Assembly (NCBI GenBank): GCA_016868585.1
Contig: VGGR01000001.1
Span: 62,001 to 126,000, forward strand
From: Bacteroidota bacterium
Lineage (GTDB): Bacteria > Bacteroidota > Bacteroidia > Chitinophagales > Chitinophagaceae
Direction of reading: 5' to 3'
Length of the DNA stretch: 64,000 nt
The notes under the pieces were generated by a model, which was not told the DNA's origin, ran no database searches, and saw nothing but the letters and a program-made list of their open reading frames with translations. Position numbers and translations under genes: made by a program. Below are positions 56,181-64,000 of this stretch, piece after piece (position 1 is the first letter of the stretch; every line of letters starts with the position of its first letter).

Positions 56181-58597
56181 TTTCTCAAGTTGACACCTAA
56201 CTCTTTTTCCAATGAAGCCAGGATTTTATTAGTCCACTCTTCAATTTCTTTCTCAGTTAAGGTTCTTTCCAAATGTTGGAAGGTGAAATTGACTGCCATG
56301 GATTTTTTATCAACGCCCAGATTATCACTCTCGAATATATCAAAGAGTTTGATATCCTGCAGGCATTCAATATGGATCTTATGCACAGTGGATTTAATCT
56401 GCTCCCAGGTTAAACTACATGGAGCAATCAATGCTAGGTCCCGTTGTACAGCAGGGAAGCGAGGAATTTCACGGAGGGTAGGGGGTTGTCGATCAGAGGC
56501 TGCCGCTATATAATTCCAGTTGAGTTCTGCATAAAAGACGGGTTGTTTGATTCCCATATGCTCCAGTGTTTTTGGAGCCAGTTCTCCGCCATACCCCATG
56601 GATTGTTGGGAGTGAATCCAGGAAATTCCATAGCTCATTACTGAGTTTGCATCCAATTTTTGCTCGGTGAGCGTAAGCCCTAATCCCTTCAATACGGCCT
56701 CTACTGCTCCTTTGAGTGTAAAAAAGTCTGCAGCGGTAGCCCCCTGCCTCCAACTGCTTTCCTGCTTTTGTCCGGTAATGACCAAACAGCATCGCTCCAG
56801 TTCTTCAAATTGTTCAGTAGTTGTTCGGTTATATATTTTTCCAAACTCAAATAAACGGAGATTCAAATTCCTATGATTGAGATTATGCGTCACTACTTCT
56901 AAAGCAGTTTCGAGCAGGCTGGGTCTTAAACAGTTTAACTCCGCACTCAAGCTATTGATCATGGTCACTAATCCCGGATTGTTATTGTAGTATGCCGCAT
57001 TAGTGATAGAATTGGTCATGATCTCCTGAAATCCCATGCCCGCTAATTGATTGGAGATTTTCTCCTTTAAACCCGCTTTCCAGTTATCGGGATCGATGGC
57101 AGGGGATAATTTAATTTGTGTGGGTATTTCAATGTTGTCAAGCCCGTCAATACGAATAACCTCCTCCACAATATCAGCTTGCAGGCTAATAGCTGTTTTA
57201 TGCGTGGGTACCAAAACGGTAAAACTCTCTGCATCTTCCCTGGACCATTCAAATCCAAGACTGGTTAAGATTTTTTTTACAGCAGTGGGCGGATAGTGTT
57301 TGCCGCTCAATTGTTGCAGCATTGACCAACGTACTACTACGATTTTCTTGGGTTGTGGAGCAGGATAACAATCAATCAGCGATCCCACCACGGTACCACC
57401 GGCGATCTCTTTGATTAATTGAACGGCTCTTTCCAATACGCGAACGGTGGCTTCTATATCCGTTCCTTTTTCAAAACGGGTTGCCGCATCTGTTCGCAAT
57501 CCGTGTCTGAATGAAGTTTTTCGAATAGAGGCCCCTTCAAAAAAAGCACTTTCGATGAATAAAGAATCCGTTGATTCTTTCACTCCGCTGTGCAGCCCTC
57601 CAAAAACTCCCGCTATGCACATTCCTTCCCTCGCATTGCAGATCATTAAATCTTCCTGATTTAGTTTTATGAAATTGCCATCCAGCGTAACAAAGTCCGT
57701 ATTGTTGGAAAGATTTTTTACAATTATTTGGTTGCCTTCAATAGCCGCTGCATCAAAAGCATGAAGGGGTTGCCCTGTCTCATGCTGAATATAATTGGTG
57801 ATGTCCACAATATTATTAATAGGACGAACGCCAATAGCTTTTAATCTTTTTTGTAACCAAACAGGGGAAGACTCAACTTTAATGCCCTTGACTGCAATTC
57901 CCGAATAGCGAGGACAGGCTTTACTATTTTCAACAGTAACCTGTACAGCGCTTGATTTACCGTCTTTGTCGAGGGGAGAAACAGCAGGAAACAGCGGAGC
58001 AAGTTCTTTATTTTCGTGATGATTGAGATAGGCGCATACATCTCTTGCCACCCCCCAATGACTCATGGCATCCATTCGGTTGGGAGTTGGTCCAATTTCA
58101 TAGATGATGTCCTCGTATAAATTGAAATATTCCGGAGCGGGAGTACCTGGAACTGCAGCAGCATCCAATACTAAAATACCTGCATGACTTTCGCCCAAAC
58201 CAATTTCGTCCTCGGCACAGATCATTCCCTGACTTTCCTCTCCGCGTATTTTTGCTACACGCATGGTTAGGGGTTGACCTTGAGTAGGAAAAATAGTAGC
58301 GCCTACGGGGGCCACTACCACTTTTTGACCAGTGGCAACATTGGGGGCTCCACAAACAATTGAAAGGGGTGGTTTTTGACCAATGTTAACTTGGGTAAGG
58401 GTTAGTTTATCTGCGTTGGGATGTTTGGCAGTGCTTATCACTTCTCCAATTATCAAGCCTTTGAGCCCACCTTTTACCTCTTCGTAACATTGCATACTTT
58501 CTACTTCCAGTCCAATGGAAGTAAGCAATTGACTCAGCTTTTCAGGAGCTGGTTTTTCAGGCAGGTAGTCGCAGAGCCATTTGTAAGAGACTGTCAT
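56177..58597 (-). CDS. pheT: Phenylalanyl-tRNA synthetase beta subunit
   Basis: 806-residue beta chain, pairing with PheS to charge tRNA-Phe and edit Tyr-tRNA-Phe. N-terminal tRNA-binding OB domain (GEVISTAKHPNADKLTLTQVN), B1/B5 core, B3/B4 editing domain (QHETGQPLHAFDA), a DNA-binding-like B5 domain and a C-terminal ferredoxin-fold anticodon domain (REIPRFPAVQRDLAL). Full-length and intact. pheS is not adjacent. The next gene starts 4 nt inside the pheT end, which links it to the zapA region. Confidence 0.93.
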   Translation of the reverse strand: MTVSYKWLCDYLPEKPAPEKLSQLLTSIGLEVESMQCYEEVKGGLKGLIIGEVISTAKHPNADKLTLTQVNIGQKPPLSIVCGAPNVATGQKVVVAPVGATIFPTQGQPLTMRVAKIRGEESQGMICAEDEIGLGESHAGILVLDAAAVPGTPAPEYFNLYEDIIYEIGPTPNRMDAMSHWGVARDVCAYLNHHENKELAPLFPAVSPLDKDGKSSAVQVTVENSKACPRYSGIAVKGIKVESSPVWLQKRLKAIGVRPINNIVDITNYIQHETGQPLHAFDAAAIEGNQIIVKNLSNNTDFVTLDGNFIKLNQEDLMICNAREGMCIAGVFGGLHSGVKESTDSLFIESAFFEGASIRKTSFRHGLRTDAATRFEKGTDIEATVRVLERAVQLIKEIAGGTVVGSLIDCYPAPQPKKIVVVRWSMLQQLSGKHYPPTAVKKILTSLGFEWSREDAESFTVLVPTHKTAISLQADIVEEVIRIDGLDNIEIPTQIKLSPAIDPDNWKAGLKEKISNQLAGMGFQEIMTNSITNAAYYNNNPGLVTMINSLSAELNCLRPSLLETALEVVTHNLNHRNLNLRLFEFGKIYNRTTTEQFEELERCCLVITGQKQESSWRQGATAADFFTLKGAVEAVLKGLGLTLTEQKLDANSVMSYGISWIHSQQSMGYGGELAPKTLEHMGIKQPVFYAELNWNYIAAASDRQPPTLREIPRFPAVQRDLALIAPCSLTWEQIKSTVHKIHIECLQDIKLFDIFESDNLGVDKKSMAVNFTFQHLERTLTEKEIEEWTNKILASLEKELGVNLRK

Positions 58598-58645
58598 CTT
58601 CGACCCAACATTTATTAGTTGCGAAGTTAATGGAAAGGGGCTTGT

Positions 58646-59722
58646 CTACATTCGGTAACAAACCGCATTGATGTTCATGCCAGCACCTACGGATGCAAAA
58701 AGTACAATGTCTCCCTTTTGTAATGAATGCTCGGTCCAATAATCTTTTCTGACCAGGTCTAACAAAGTAGGAATAGTGGCTACTGAGCTGTTGCCAAGAC
58801 TATGTATGCTCATTGGCATAATATGCGAAGGAATTTCTTTGAGTCCATACAACCGAAACAGCCTTTTGATGATTCCCTCATCCATTTTTTCATTGGCCTG
58901 ATGAATAAACAATTTTTTGACCGCGCTGATAGGAACACCTGCCTTGTCCAGACAATCTTTCATTGCCGCAGGTACATGTTGCATGGCGTATTCATAAACT
59001 TTTCGGCCCTTCATTTTGATATAGCGCACATTCGGGTCTGCTTCAGGTAAATTACTTTTTCCTAAAAAAAGATAGTAAGTTTCCTCCGTACAATGGCTCT
59101 GAACACTGGCAGAAAGTATACCAGGTCCGTCTTGTTCACTCGGTTTGAACTCTAAAACTGCAGCACCCGCTCCATCGGAAAAGATCATGCTATCCCGGTC
59201 AAAACGATCCACCACACGGCTTAAGGTTTCCGTTCCAATCACCAAGGCCTTTTTGGCAACCCCCGCCTTGAAAAAGGCATCAGCTTGAATTACCCCTTGA
59301 AGCCAACCAGGACAACCAAATAAAATATCATAAGCAACACAGGAAGGATTCTGTATGCCCAATTCGTGTTTTACCCGGGAGGCCAATGCTGGAAGCATAT
59401 CAGTTTGTATGGTGTTCTTTTCCACATTCCCAAAATTGTGGGCTACAATCAGTTGGTCCAGTTCTTCAGGATTGATACCACTTTCTGCCAAGGCAATTTT
59501 GGCAGCGGTTACGGCCATATCAGCGGCATCAACATTTTCTTCAGCGTAACGTCTTTCTTCTATGCCGGTAATTTCTTGGAACTTTTCTATGATCTCAGCG
59601 CCGTTTGCTTCAATCTTTTTTTGATCTTCTGTATAAAAAGTTTGTGCAAGAAATTCCTGGTTTGTTTTGATAACCGATGGAATATAACACCCGGTGCCTG
59701 TGATTATCGTTTGACTTGTCAT
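58646..59722 (-). CDS. fabH: 3-oxoacyl-ACP synthase III family protein (KAS III/FabH-like)
   Basis: 358-residue thiolase-fold enzyme. The catalytic triad is visible: Cys in NPSCVAYDILFGCPGWL, His in LFIHQANEKMDEG, and Asn in SLGNSSVATIP. FabH starts fatty acid chains by condensing acetyl- or branched acyl-CoA with malonyl-ACP. It is longer than E. coli FabH (317), and the DILFGCPGWLQ region differs from the standard AFDxxAACSGF, so a related role, such as priming of branched or secondary-metabolite chains, is possible. Next to it and divergent is fabI. Start is the ATG giving MTSQTIITGTG. Confidence 0.85.
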   Translation of the reverse strand: MTSQTIITGTGCYIPSVIKTNQEFLAQTFYTEDQKKIEANGAEIIEKFQEITGIEERRYAEENVDAADMAVTAAKIALAESGINPEELDQLIVAHNFGNVEKNTIQTDMLPALASRVKHELGIQNPSCVAYDILFGCPGWLQGVIQADAFFKAGVAKKALVIGTETLSRVVDRFDRDSMIFSDGAGAAVLEFKPSEQDGPGILSASVQSHCTEETYYLFLGKSNLPEADPNVRYIKMKGRKVYEYAMQHVPAAMKDCLDKAGVPISAVKKLFIHQANEKMDEGIIKRLFRLYGLKEIPSHIMPMSIHSLGNSSVATIPTLLDLVRKDYWTEHSLQKGDIVLFASVGAGMNINAVCYRM

Positions 59723-59812
59723 ACATGTAAATATAGTGCCCTTTTGCAAGAACGGCTGTTAGTCAACTATGCAAACAAATATCTTCTTACTTTTAGGGCT
59801 CAAATTTAATCT

Positions 59813-60628
59813 ATGTCCAACCAATTGCTCAAAGGGAAAAAAGGGATCATTTTTGGCGCACTTGACGAACGTTCAATTGCGTGGAGAACGGCACTTCGTT
59901 GTCAGGAAGAAGGGGCACAATTGGTATTGACAAATGCACCGGTGGCCTTACGCATGGGAGAGATCAATAAGTTATCAGCGGCCTGTGGAAATGCCCCTGT
60001 CATTGGTGCCGATGTGACCAATATGGACGATCTTAAAAATTTATTTGAACAATCCATGCAACATTTAGGAGGTAAGGTTGATTTTGTGTTGCATTCCATC
60101 GGCATGAGTTTGAATGTGCGTAAAGGAAAGCATTACACAGAGATGAACTATGAGTGGAACGGAAAAACCTTGGATATTTCTGCCATGAGTTTACATCGGG
60201 TGTTACGCACTGCCTGGGATATGGATGCCTTGAGTGAGTGGGGAAGTGTGGTGGCGTTAAGTTATATAGCCGCACAGCGTGTATTTCCCGACTACAATGA
60301 GATGGCCGATGCCAAAGCCTTATTGGAAAGTGTAACGCGTAGCTTTGGATATCACTATGGGGTTAAAAGAAAAGTAAGGGTGAATACCGTTTCTCAATCA
60401 CCCACTCGTACCACTGCAGGAAGTGGCGTAAAGGGCTTTGATGGTTTTTTGAATTATGCCGAAGCCATGAGTCCGTTGGGCAATGCCGGCGCTGATGATT
60501 GTGCCAACTATTGTATAACCTTGTTTAGTGATATGACCCGGTTTGTAACCATGCAAAATCTATTCCACGATGGCGGATTTAGTTTTACAGGCGTAACACA
60601 AACGGTAATTGAAAAAATGGAAAAATAA
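59813..60628 (+). CDS. fabI: Enoyl-[acyl-carrier-protein] reductase
   Basis: 271-residue NADH-dependent SDR-type enoyl-ACP reductase, the last step of each fatty acid elongation cycle. Nucleotide-binding IIFGALDERSIAWRTA near the N terminus; HSIGMS; the FabI-type Tyr-x6-Lys active site in DYNEMADAK (about residues 161-169); VRVNTVSQSPTRTTAG; and the FHDGGFSFTG end. It is divergent from the fabH-like gene with 90 bp between. Its 3' end forms a palindrome (60619-60635) that includes the stop codon. Confidence 0.93.
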   Translation: MSNQLLKGKKGIIFGALDERSIAWRTALRCQEEGAQLVLTNAPVALRMGEINKLSAACGNAPVIGADVTNMDDLKNLFEQSMQHLGGKVDFVLHSIGMSLNVRKGKHYTEMNYEWNGKTLDISAMSLHRVLRTAWDMDALSEWGSVVALSYIAAQRVFPDYNEMADAKALLESVTRSFGYHYGVKRKVRVNTVSQSPTRTTAGSGVKGFDGFLNYAEAMSPLGNAGADDCANYCITLFSDMTRFVTMQNLFHDGGFSFTGVTQTVIEKMEK

Positions 60629-60641
60629 TTTTTCCAAAGCC

Positions 60642-60863
60642 TTAGTACTCGTCCTCGTTAAATAAGAAGTCGTCTTGTGTGGGGTAATCAGGCCAGATGT
60701 CCTCAATGGTTTCGTAGACATCACCTTCTTCTTCCAGTTCTTGAAGATTTTCTACTACCTCAATCGGAGCGCCAGATCGGATTGCATAATCAATCAACTC
60801 GTCTTTTGTAGCAGGCCAAGGGGCATCTTCCAAAAACGAGGCCAACTCAAGTGTCCAAAACAT
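60642..60863 (-). CDS. DUF2795 domain protein
   Basis: 73-residue small acidic protein of the DUF2795 family: MFWTLELASFLEDAPWPATK followed by DELIDYAIRSGAP and VVENLQELEEEG fits the family's helical core, in which LASFLEDAPWPATKDELI is the conserved block. Function is unknown in general, though the fold appears small and possibly DNA-binding. The start was set to the ATG before FWTLEL, since the 15-codon upstream extension crosses the promoter. A TACATTTG box precedes it by 15 nt. Confidence 0.8.
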   Translation of the reverse strand: MFWTLELASFLEDAPWPATKDELIDYAIRSGAPIEVVENLQELEEEGDVYETIEDIWPDYPTQDDFLFNEDEY

Positions 60864-60878
60864 AGTCCGATTTTTGCG

Positions 60879-60886
60879 CAAATGTA
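60879..60886 (-). promoter_or_regulatory. -7 box (TACATTTG) before the DUF2795 gene
   Basis: Exact TAnnTTTG on the minus strand, 15 nt before the ATG at 60863. Its presence inside the longer reading frame supports the shorter start. Confidence 0.4.
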
Positions 60887-60972
60887 ATAGGATTAGGTTA
60901 TTTTCCAAATAACCATTCTACAAGATCCTGATTTGGGGAGATTTTGATAGCTTCGGAATATATTTGTTACCC

Positions 60973-61626
60973 TTGTTAAAAGCCAGTGGGATTTATAAAA
61001 AACATGGATCTGTGGAGGTGCTCCGTGGATTGGATCTAGTGCTCAATAGGGGTCAGTTGGTGACTATTGTGGGGCCATCCGGATGTGGAAAGAGTACGCT
61101 GTTGCATATTTTAGGAACCCTGGACCAGGCCGATCAGGGTGCGATTGAGCTTGAGGGAGTTAACTTGAACACACTGTCCGGAGCTGCGCTGGCTAAATTC
61201 AGAAATCAAAAAATTGGGTTTGTTTTCCAGTTTCATCACTTGCTTCCTGAGTTTACGGCTTTGGAGAATGTAAGTATACCGGCTTGGATTGCCGGACGAA
61301 AAAGAACGGAAGTAAATCAAGAGGCCACTGAATTGCTGGGAAAACTGGGTTTAAAAGATCGCATCACACATAAACCCGGCCAATTATCGGGCGGAGAACA
61401 ACAGCGTGTTGCGGTGGCAAGAGCACTGATCAACCGGCCTTCAATTGTATTGGCCGATGAGCCAACCGGTAATCTGGATGGCGTTCATGCCGGCGAACTG
61501 CATTCATTGTTTCATTCCTTGAAAAATGAACTTGGACAAACCTTTTTAATTGTAACCCACAACAAAGAATTAGCCGCACAAAGTGACCGTGTACTTACAA
61601 TGCGAGATGGAAAATTTGAAGCTTAA
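60973..61626 (+). CDS. lolD: LolD-type ABC transporter ATPase (lipoprotein release)
   Basis: 217-residue ABC ATPase of the LolD/MacB ATPase branch. Walker [15 protein letters not shown]-loop [18 protein letters not shown], signature [15 protein letters not shown], Walker [13 protein letters not shown] and H-loop VTHNKELA are all normal. With a LolC/E permease, such as that at 23382, it would extract lipoproteins. No ATG is available between the upstream in-frame stop (60910) and the conserved start, so a TTG is used; TTG at 60973 gives [13 protein letters not shown], the usual family beginning, and a TTG three codons earlier is the alternative. Its stop overlaps the convergent cobalamin gene by 4 nt. 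Confidence 0.85.
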   Translation: MLKASGIYKKHGSVEVLRGLDLVLNRGQLVTIVGPSGCGKSTLLHILGTLDQADQGAIELEGVNLNTLSGAALAKFRNQKIGFVFQFHHLLPEFTALENVSIPAWIAGRKRTEVNQEATELLGKLGLKDRITHKPGQLSGGEQQRVAVARALINRPSIVLADEPTGNLDGVHAGELHSLFHSLKNELGQTFLIVTHNKELAAQSDRVLTMRDGKFEA

Positions 61627-62189
61627 TGGTTAGTGCGTGGTTTCCACGGCACTTCGACCGCCCCTAATTGCTGACCTACGAATCGAGCCAGCACAAAAAA
61701 ATAATCACTCAACCTGTTGAGATAGATGATCACCAGGGGCTCCACCTGGAGGCCTTCGTAACTCATGCGAACGCAGCAACGCTCAGCTCTTCTGCAAATG
61801 CATCTTAACACATGTAAATGAGAAACAGTGGGATGTCCTGCAGGCAGGATAAAGCTTTTCATTTCAGGCAGGACTGCCACCATCCAGTCAATTTCCTTTT
61901 CAAGTAGCAACACATCGGCTTGCCTCAGATCAGGCAATGCAAGCCGGGGTTCTTTTTCGGGATCACAGGCCAAATGGGACCCAACCGTAAATAACCGATC
62001 CTGAATCTCAGCCAATATTTTTTTAATGCCTATATCTTCAATCAGATCATGGCAGAGTCCCAAATAAGAATTTAACTCATCGACCGTTCCGTAGGATTCA
62101 ATGCGAAGATGTGATTTGGAAACCTTGGTTCCCCCAATCAAAGAGGTGGTTCCGCTGTCGCCTGTTTTGGTATAAATTCTGAATGCCAT
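61623..62189 (-). CDS. Cob(I)yrinic acid a,c-diamide adenosyltransferase, PduO type
   Basis: 188-residue ATP:corrinoid adenosyltransferase that makes adenosylcobalamin from cob(I)alamin. N-terminal ATP-binding YTKTGDSGTTSLIGG, then RIESYGTVDELNSYLG, and the helical CICRRAERCCVRM and YLNRLSDYFFVLAR motifs with the conserved Arg, Glu, Asn and Asp of the PduO/MMAB active site. The family is trimeric. In this window the product has an obvious use, class II NrdJ at 32788. It lies convergent with lolD (4-nt overlap). Function firm; whether methylmalonyl-CoA mutase is also served is unknown. Confidence 0.9.
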   Translation of the reverse strand: MAFRIYTKTGDSGTTSLIGGTKVSKSHLRIESYGTVDELNSYLGLCHDLIEDIGIKKILAEIQDRLFTVGSHLACDPEKEPRLALPDLRQADVLLLEKEIDWMVAVLPEMKSFILPAGHPTVSHLHVLRCICRRAERCCVRMSYEGLQVEPLVIIYLNRLSDYFFVLARFVGQQLGAVEVPWKPRTNH

Positions 62190-62209
62190 TTTATTGTTTC
62201 TGTAGACTG

Positions 62210-62217
62210 CAAAAGTA
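62210..62217 (-). promoter_or_regulatory. -7 box (TACTTTTG) before the PduO-type gene
   Basis: Exact TAnnTTTG on the minus strand, 20 nt before the ATG at 62189. It suggests the adenosyltransferase is not simply read through from the MacB-type ATPase gene upstream. Confidence 0.35.
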
Positions 62218-62261
62218 GTGCAACATTGGCGTAAGCAAAAGGTTCGGATAGGCTTAATAAA

Positions 62262-62978
62262 TTAAGCAGTAGTCGCAGACTTGGCAAACAAGGGGTTTGG
62301 CTTGTCTGTTTCTATGGCTCCATCTCTCAGCCGCACAATACGTCGGGTATGATTGGCAATGTTTTCCTCGTGTGTAACCACCACGATGGTATTTCCGTTT
62401 TGATAGATTTCTTCAAAGATATCCATGATCTCACCTGAAGTACGGCTATCCAAATTTCCGGTTGGCTCGTCTGCTAAAATAATTGAAGGATCGTTTACCA
62501 GGGCTCTGGCTATTGCCACACGCTGACACTGCCCGCCAGATAATTCATTGGGTCGGTGATGGCTGCGATCAGTAAGTTTTACCAGGTCCAACATTTGCAT
62601 GGCTTTCTCCAACCTCTCTTTCTTTTTCATACCTGCATAGACCAGGGGAAGGGCTACATTTTCTGCTGCAGTTAAACGGGGCAGTAAATTGAACTGCTGA
62701 AACACAAATCCAATTTCTTTATTTCTAATGGTTGCCAAAGCATCGTCCTCCGTTTTACTTACGTCCTTGTTATTGAGAATGTAACGTCCTGCAGTAGGCG
62801 TGTCTAAGCAACCAATGATATTCATGAGCGTACTTTTCCCGGAACCTGAGGGTCCCATGAGCGCTACGTATTGGTTCTTGCAAATATCCAGTGACAGCCC
62901 ATTCAATACAGGCAACTCCTGTTTGCCCATGAAGTAGCTTTTCTTGATTTCTTCCAAATGAATGATGCTGGCTGCCAT
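62262..62978 (-). CDS. ABC transporter ATP-binding protein, MacB-type
   Basis: 238-residue ATPase of the MacB/LolD/FtsE group. Walker [32 protein letters not shown], signature [15 protein letters not shown] (Cys where most have Gln), Walker [13 protein letters not shown] and VVTHEENI are intact. It ends with a short polar tail. MacB-type systems export peptides or remove drugs with a permease and TolC, but no permease gene is adjacent, so the partner is elsewhere. A second such ATPase in the same window is the LolD-like one at 60973; the two are clearly different sequences. Confidence 0.85.
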   Translation of the reverse strand: MAASIIHLEEIKKSYFMGKQELPVLNGLSLDICKNQYVALMGPSGSGKSTLMNIIGCLDTPTAGRYILNNKDVSKTEDDALATIRNKEIGFVFQQFNLLPRLTAAENVALPLVYAGMKKKERLEKAMQMLDLVKLTDRSHHRPNELSGGQCQRVAIARALVNDPSIILADEPTGNLDSRTSGEIMDIFEEIYQNGNTIVVVTHEENIANHTRRIVRLRDGAIETDKPNPLFAKSATTA

Positions 62979-63001
62979 ATGCTGTTTTTGTAACCTGAGT
63001 C

Positions 63002-63009
63002 AAAGATAA
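63002..63009 (-). promoter_or_regulatory. -7 box (TATCTTTG) before the MacB-type ATPase
   Basis: Exact TAnnTTTG on the minus strand, 23 nt before the ATG at 62978, back to back with the trpS near-box at 63025-63032 on the other strand. Confidence 0.35.
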
Positions 63010-63024
63010 CTGATCCCTTTTGCT

Positions 63025-63032
63025 ATCTTCGT
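63025..63032 (+). promoter_or_regulatory. -7-like box (TATCTTCG) before trpS, near-leaderless
   Basis: One mismatch to TAnnTTTG, with 6 nt before the trpS ATG at 63039; expected leader about 0-3 nt. Confidence 0.35.
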
Positions 63033-63038
63033 CCCCAA

Positions 63039-64000
63039 TGGACAAACAAAAGCAAATTGTGATGAGTGGTATACGCCCCACAGGGTACTTGCACCTTGGA
63101 AATTATTTCGGTGCACTGCGTAATTATGTAAAAATGCAGGAAGTATATCCCTGTTTTTTTATGGTGGCGGATCTGCATTCGTTGACCACACACCCTGAAA
63201 CATCTTTCCTCAAAGAAAATGTGCATCGTATTTTGGCAGAACATATTGCTTGTGGTCTCGATCCAGACCTTGTGGTTCTTTATTGTCAGAGCCACGTTCC
63301 TGAAACGGCCGAGCTTTACCTCTATTTGAATATGTTGGCTTATAAGGGTGAACTTGAAAAAACCGTAACATTTAAAGACAAAGCTCGTCTGCGCTCGGAA
63401 AACGTAAACGCGGGGTTACTGACGTATCCGGTTCTACAAACTGCGGATATTATTCTACACCGAGCCTCATTGGTTCCGGTTGGAAAAGATCAGGAGCAGC
63501 ATTTGGAGATGGCCAGAAACTTTGTACAGCGGTTCAACCATCGGTATGGCCAAGTTTTTCCGGAACCCCAGGCTTTCAATTTCGGCAAGGAGTTGGTTAG
63601 CGTACCCAGTCTGGACGGTGCGGGTAAAATGAGCAAAAGCGAAAATAACCTGGCTACACTATACCTGGCTGATTGTGATGATACCATTCGTAAAAAAGTA
63701 ATGAAGGCAAAAACGGATGCAGGGCCCACAGCACCCAATACGCCTAAGCCTGACTATATCGAGAATCTATTTTTTTTAATGGGATTGGTCAGCGATTCGT
63801 CTACTATCCATTTGTTTGAAGAGGCTTATCGCAGTTGTACCATTCGGTATGGTGATATGAAAAAACAATTGGCCGAGGATATGATTCGGTTCCTGGCTCC
63901 CATTCGAGACAAAGCATCACGGCTGCAAAAAGATAAAAGCTATATAGAAAAAATCATGAGGCAAGGTGCTGAAAAGGCAGGTGCCAGCGCTGCTGCTACA
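63039..64000 (+). CDS. trpS: Tryptophanyl-tRNA synthetase, N-terminal part (runs off the window)
   Basis: 320 complete codons of TrpS, class I synthetase that charges tRNA-Trp; the reading frame is open to the end of the window, so the last part of the gene is missing. The start ATG opens MDKQKQIVMSGIRPTGYLHLG, with the HIGH-type signature as HLGNYFGAL. Also visible are VADLHSLTTHPE, the Trp-binding region LTYPVLQTADIIL, VPVGKDQEQHLE and the KMSKS loop as GAGKMSKSENN. Catalytic motifs are intact. It is divergent from the MacB-type ATPase gene with 60 bp between the start codons. Confidence 0.95.

Noticed and set aside
60619-60635. Palindrome at the fabI stop as a terminator
   Set aside because: The stem is almost all A-T and no T run follows it; termination is possible but not supported enough to list.

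Overview
The window is 64 kb of ordinary Bacteroidota chromosome, most likely from the Chitinophagia/Chitinophagaceae side. The evidence is the LpxC-FabZ fusion, type IX secretion (T9SS) cargo with gliding-motility C-terminal domains, a PorP/SprF protein, the T9SS regulator PorX, a group II GGGPS-type enzyme, class II ribonucleotide reductase, almost no Shine-Dalgarno signals, and repeated TAnnTTTG -7 promoter boxes. I see no insertion sequence, prophage, CRISPR array or rRNA operon. One tRNA (Leu, anticodon TAG) is present. Gene density is very high, with several 4-nt overlaps.

Layout. 1-11.3 kb: end of glyS, a large SLBB-domain polysaccharide export protein, tryptophanase, a small ferredoxin reductase-like flavoprotein, mfd, and an unrecognised secreted/outer-membrane pair (9239-11267). 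11.3-17.1 kb (minus): gyrB, lpxC-fabZ, lpxD and an HD phosphohydrolase. 17.2-21.1 kb (plus): porX, a small unknown, an MBL-fold hydrolase and an acyl-CoA dehydrogenase. 21.1-32.5 kb: MsbA-type ABC exporter, rbfA, a LolC/E-type permease, a split transketolase N-half, frr, an EamA permease, scpA, dxs, a LytS/LytTR two-component pair and a GGGPS family enzyme. 32.8-40.5 kb: nrdJ, then a minus-strand proteostasis block (tRNA-Leu, tig, clpP1, clpP2, clpX and a previously uncalled 47-codon ORF). 40.7-50 kb: two T9SS type B surface proteins with SprB repeats around porP/sprF and a bifunctional rel gene. 50-64 kb: purA, an acidic small protein, a decayed lytic transglycosylase, tatA, rplS, rny, a TlpA-like oxidoreductase, zapA with a coiled-coil partner, pheT, a KAS III enzyme, fabI, a DUF2795 protein, a LolD-type ATPase, a PduO-type cobalamin adenosyltransferase, a MacB-type ATPase and the start of trpS.

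How the parts relate. Envelope biogenesis dominates (Lpx enzymes, MsbA, Lol components, SLBB protein, T9SS cargo, PorP/SprF, PorX, TatA). The AdoCbl-dependent NrdJ and the PduO adenosyltransferase together indicate cobalamin-dependent deoxynucleotide synthesis. Tig, ClpP1, ClpP2 and ClpX form one proteostasis cluster.

I did not find a clear, previously undescribed multi-gene system. The observations most worth a second look are: the remnant lytic transglycosylase pseudogene behind tatA (51653-52033); homopolymeric G9 and C8 tracts inside both SprB-repeat surface proteins; -7 boxes that sit only 4-6 nt before the start codon of several genes, implying near-leaderless mRNAs; the unknown secreted/outer-membrane pair at 9239-11267; and the small uncalled ORF after clpX. 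Start codons were moved from upstream TTG codons to ATG where position, family alignment or signal peptide supported it.
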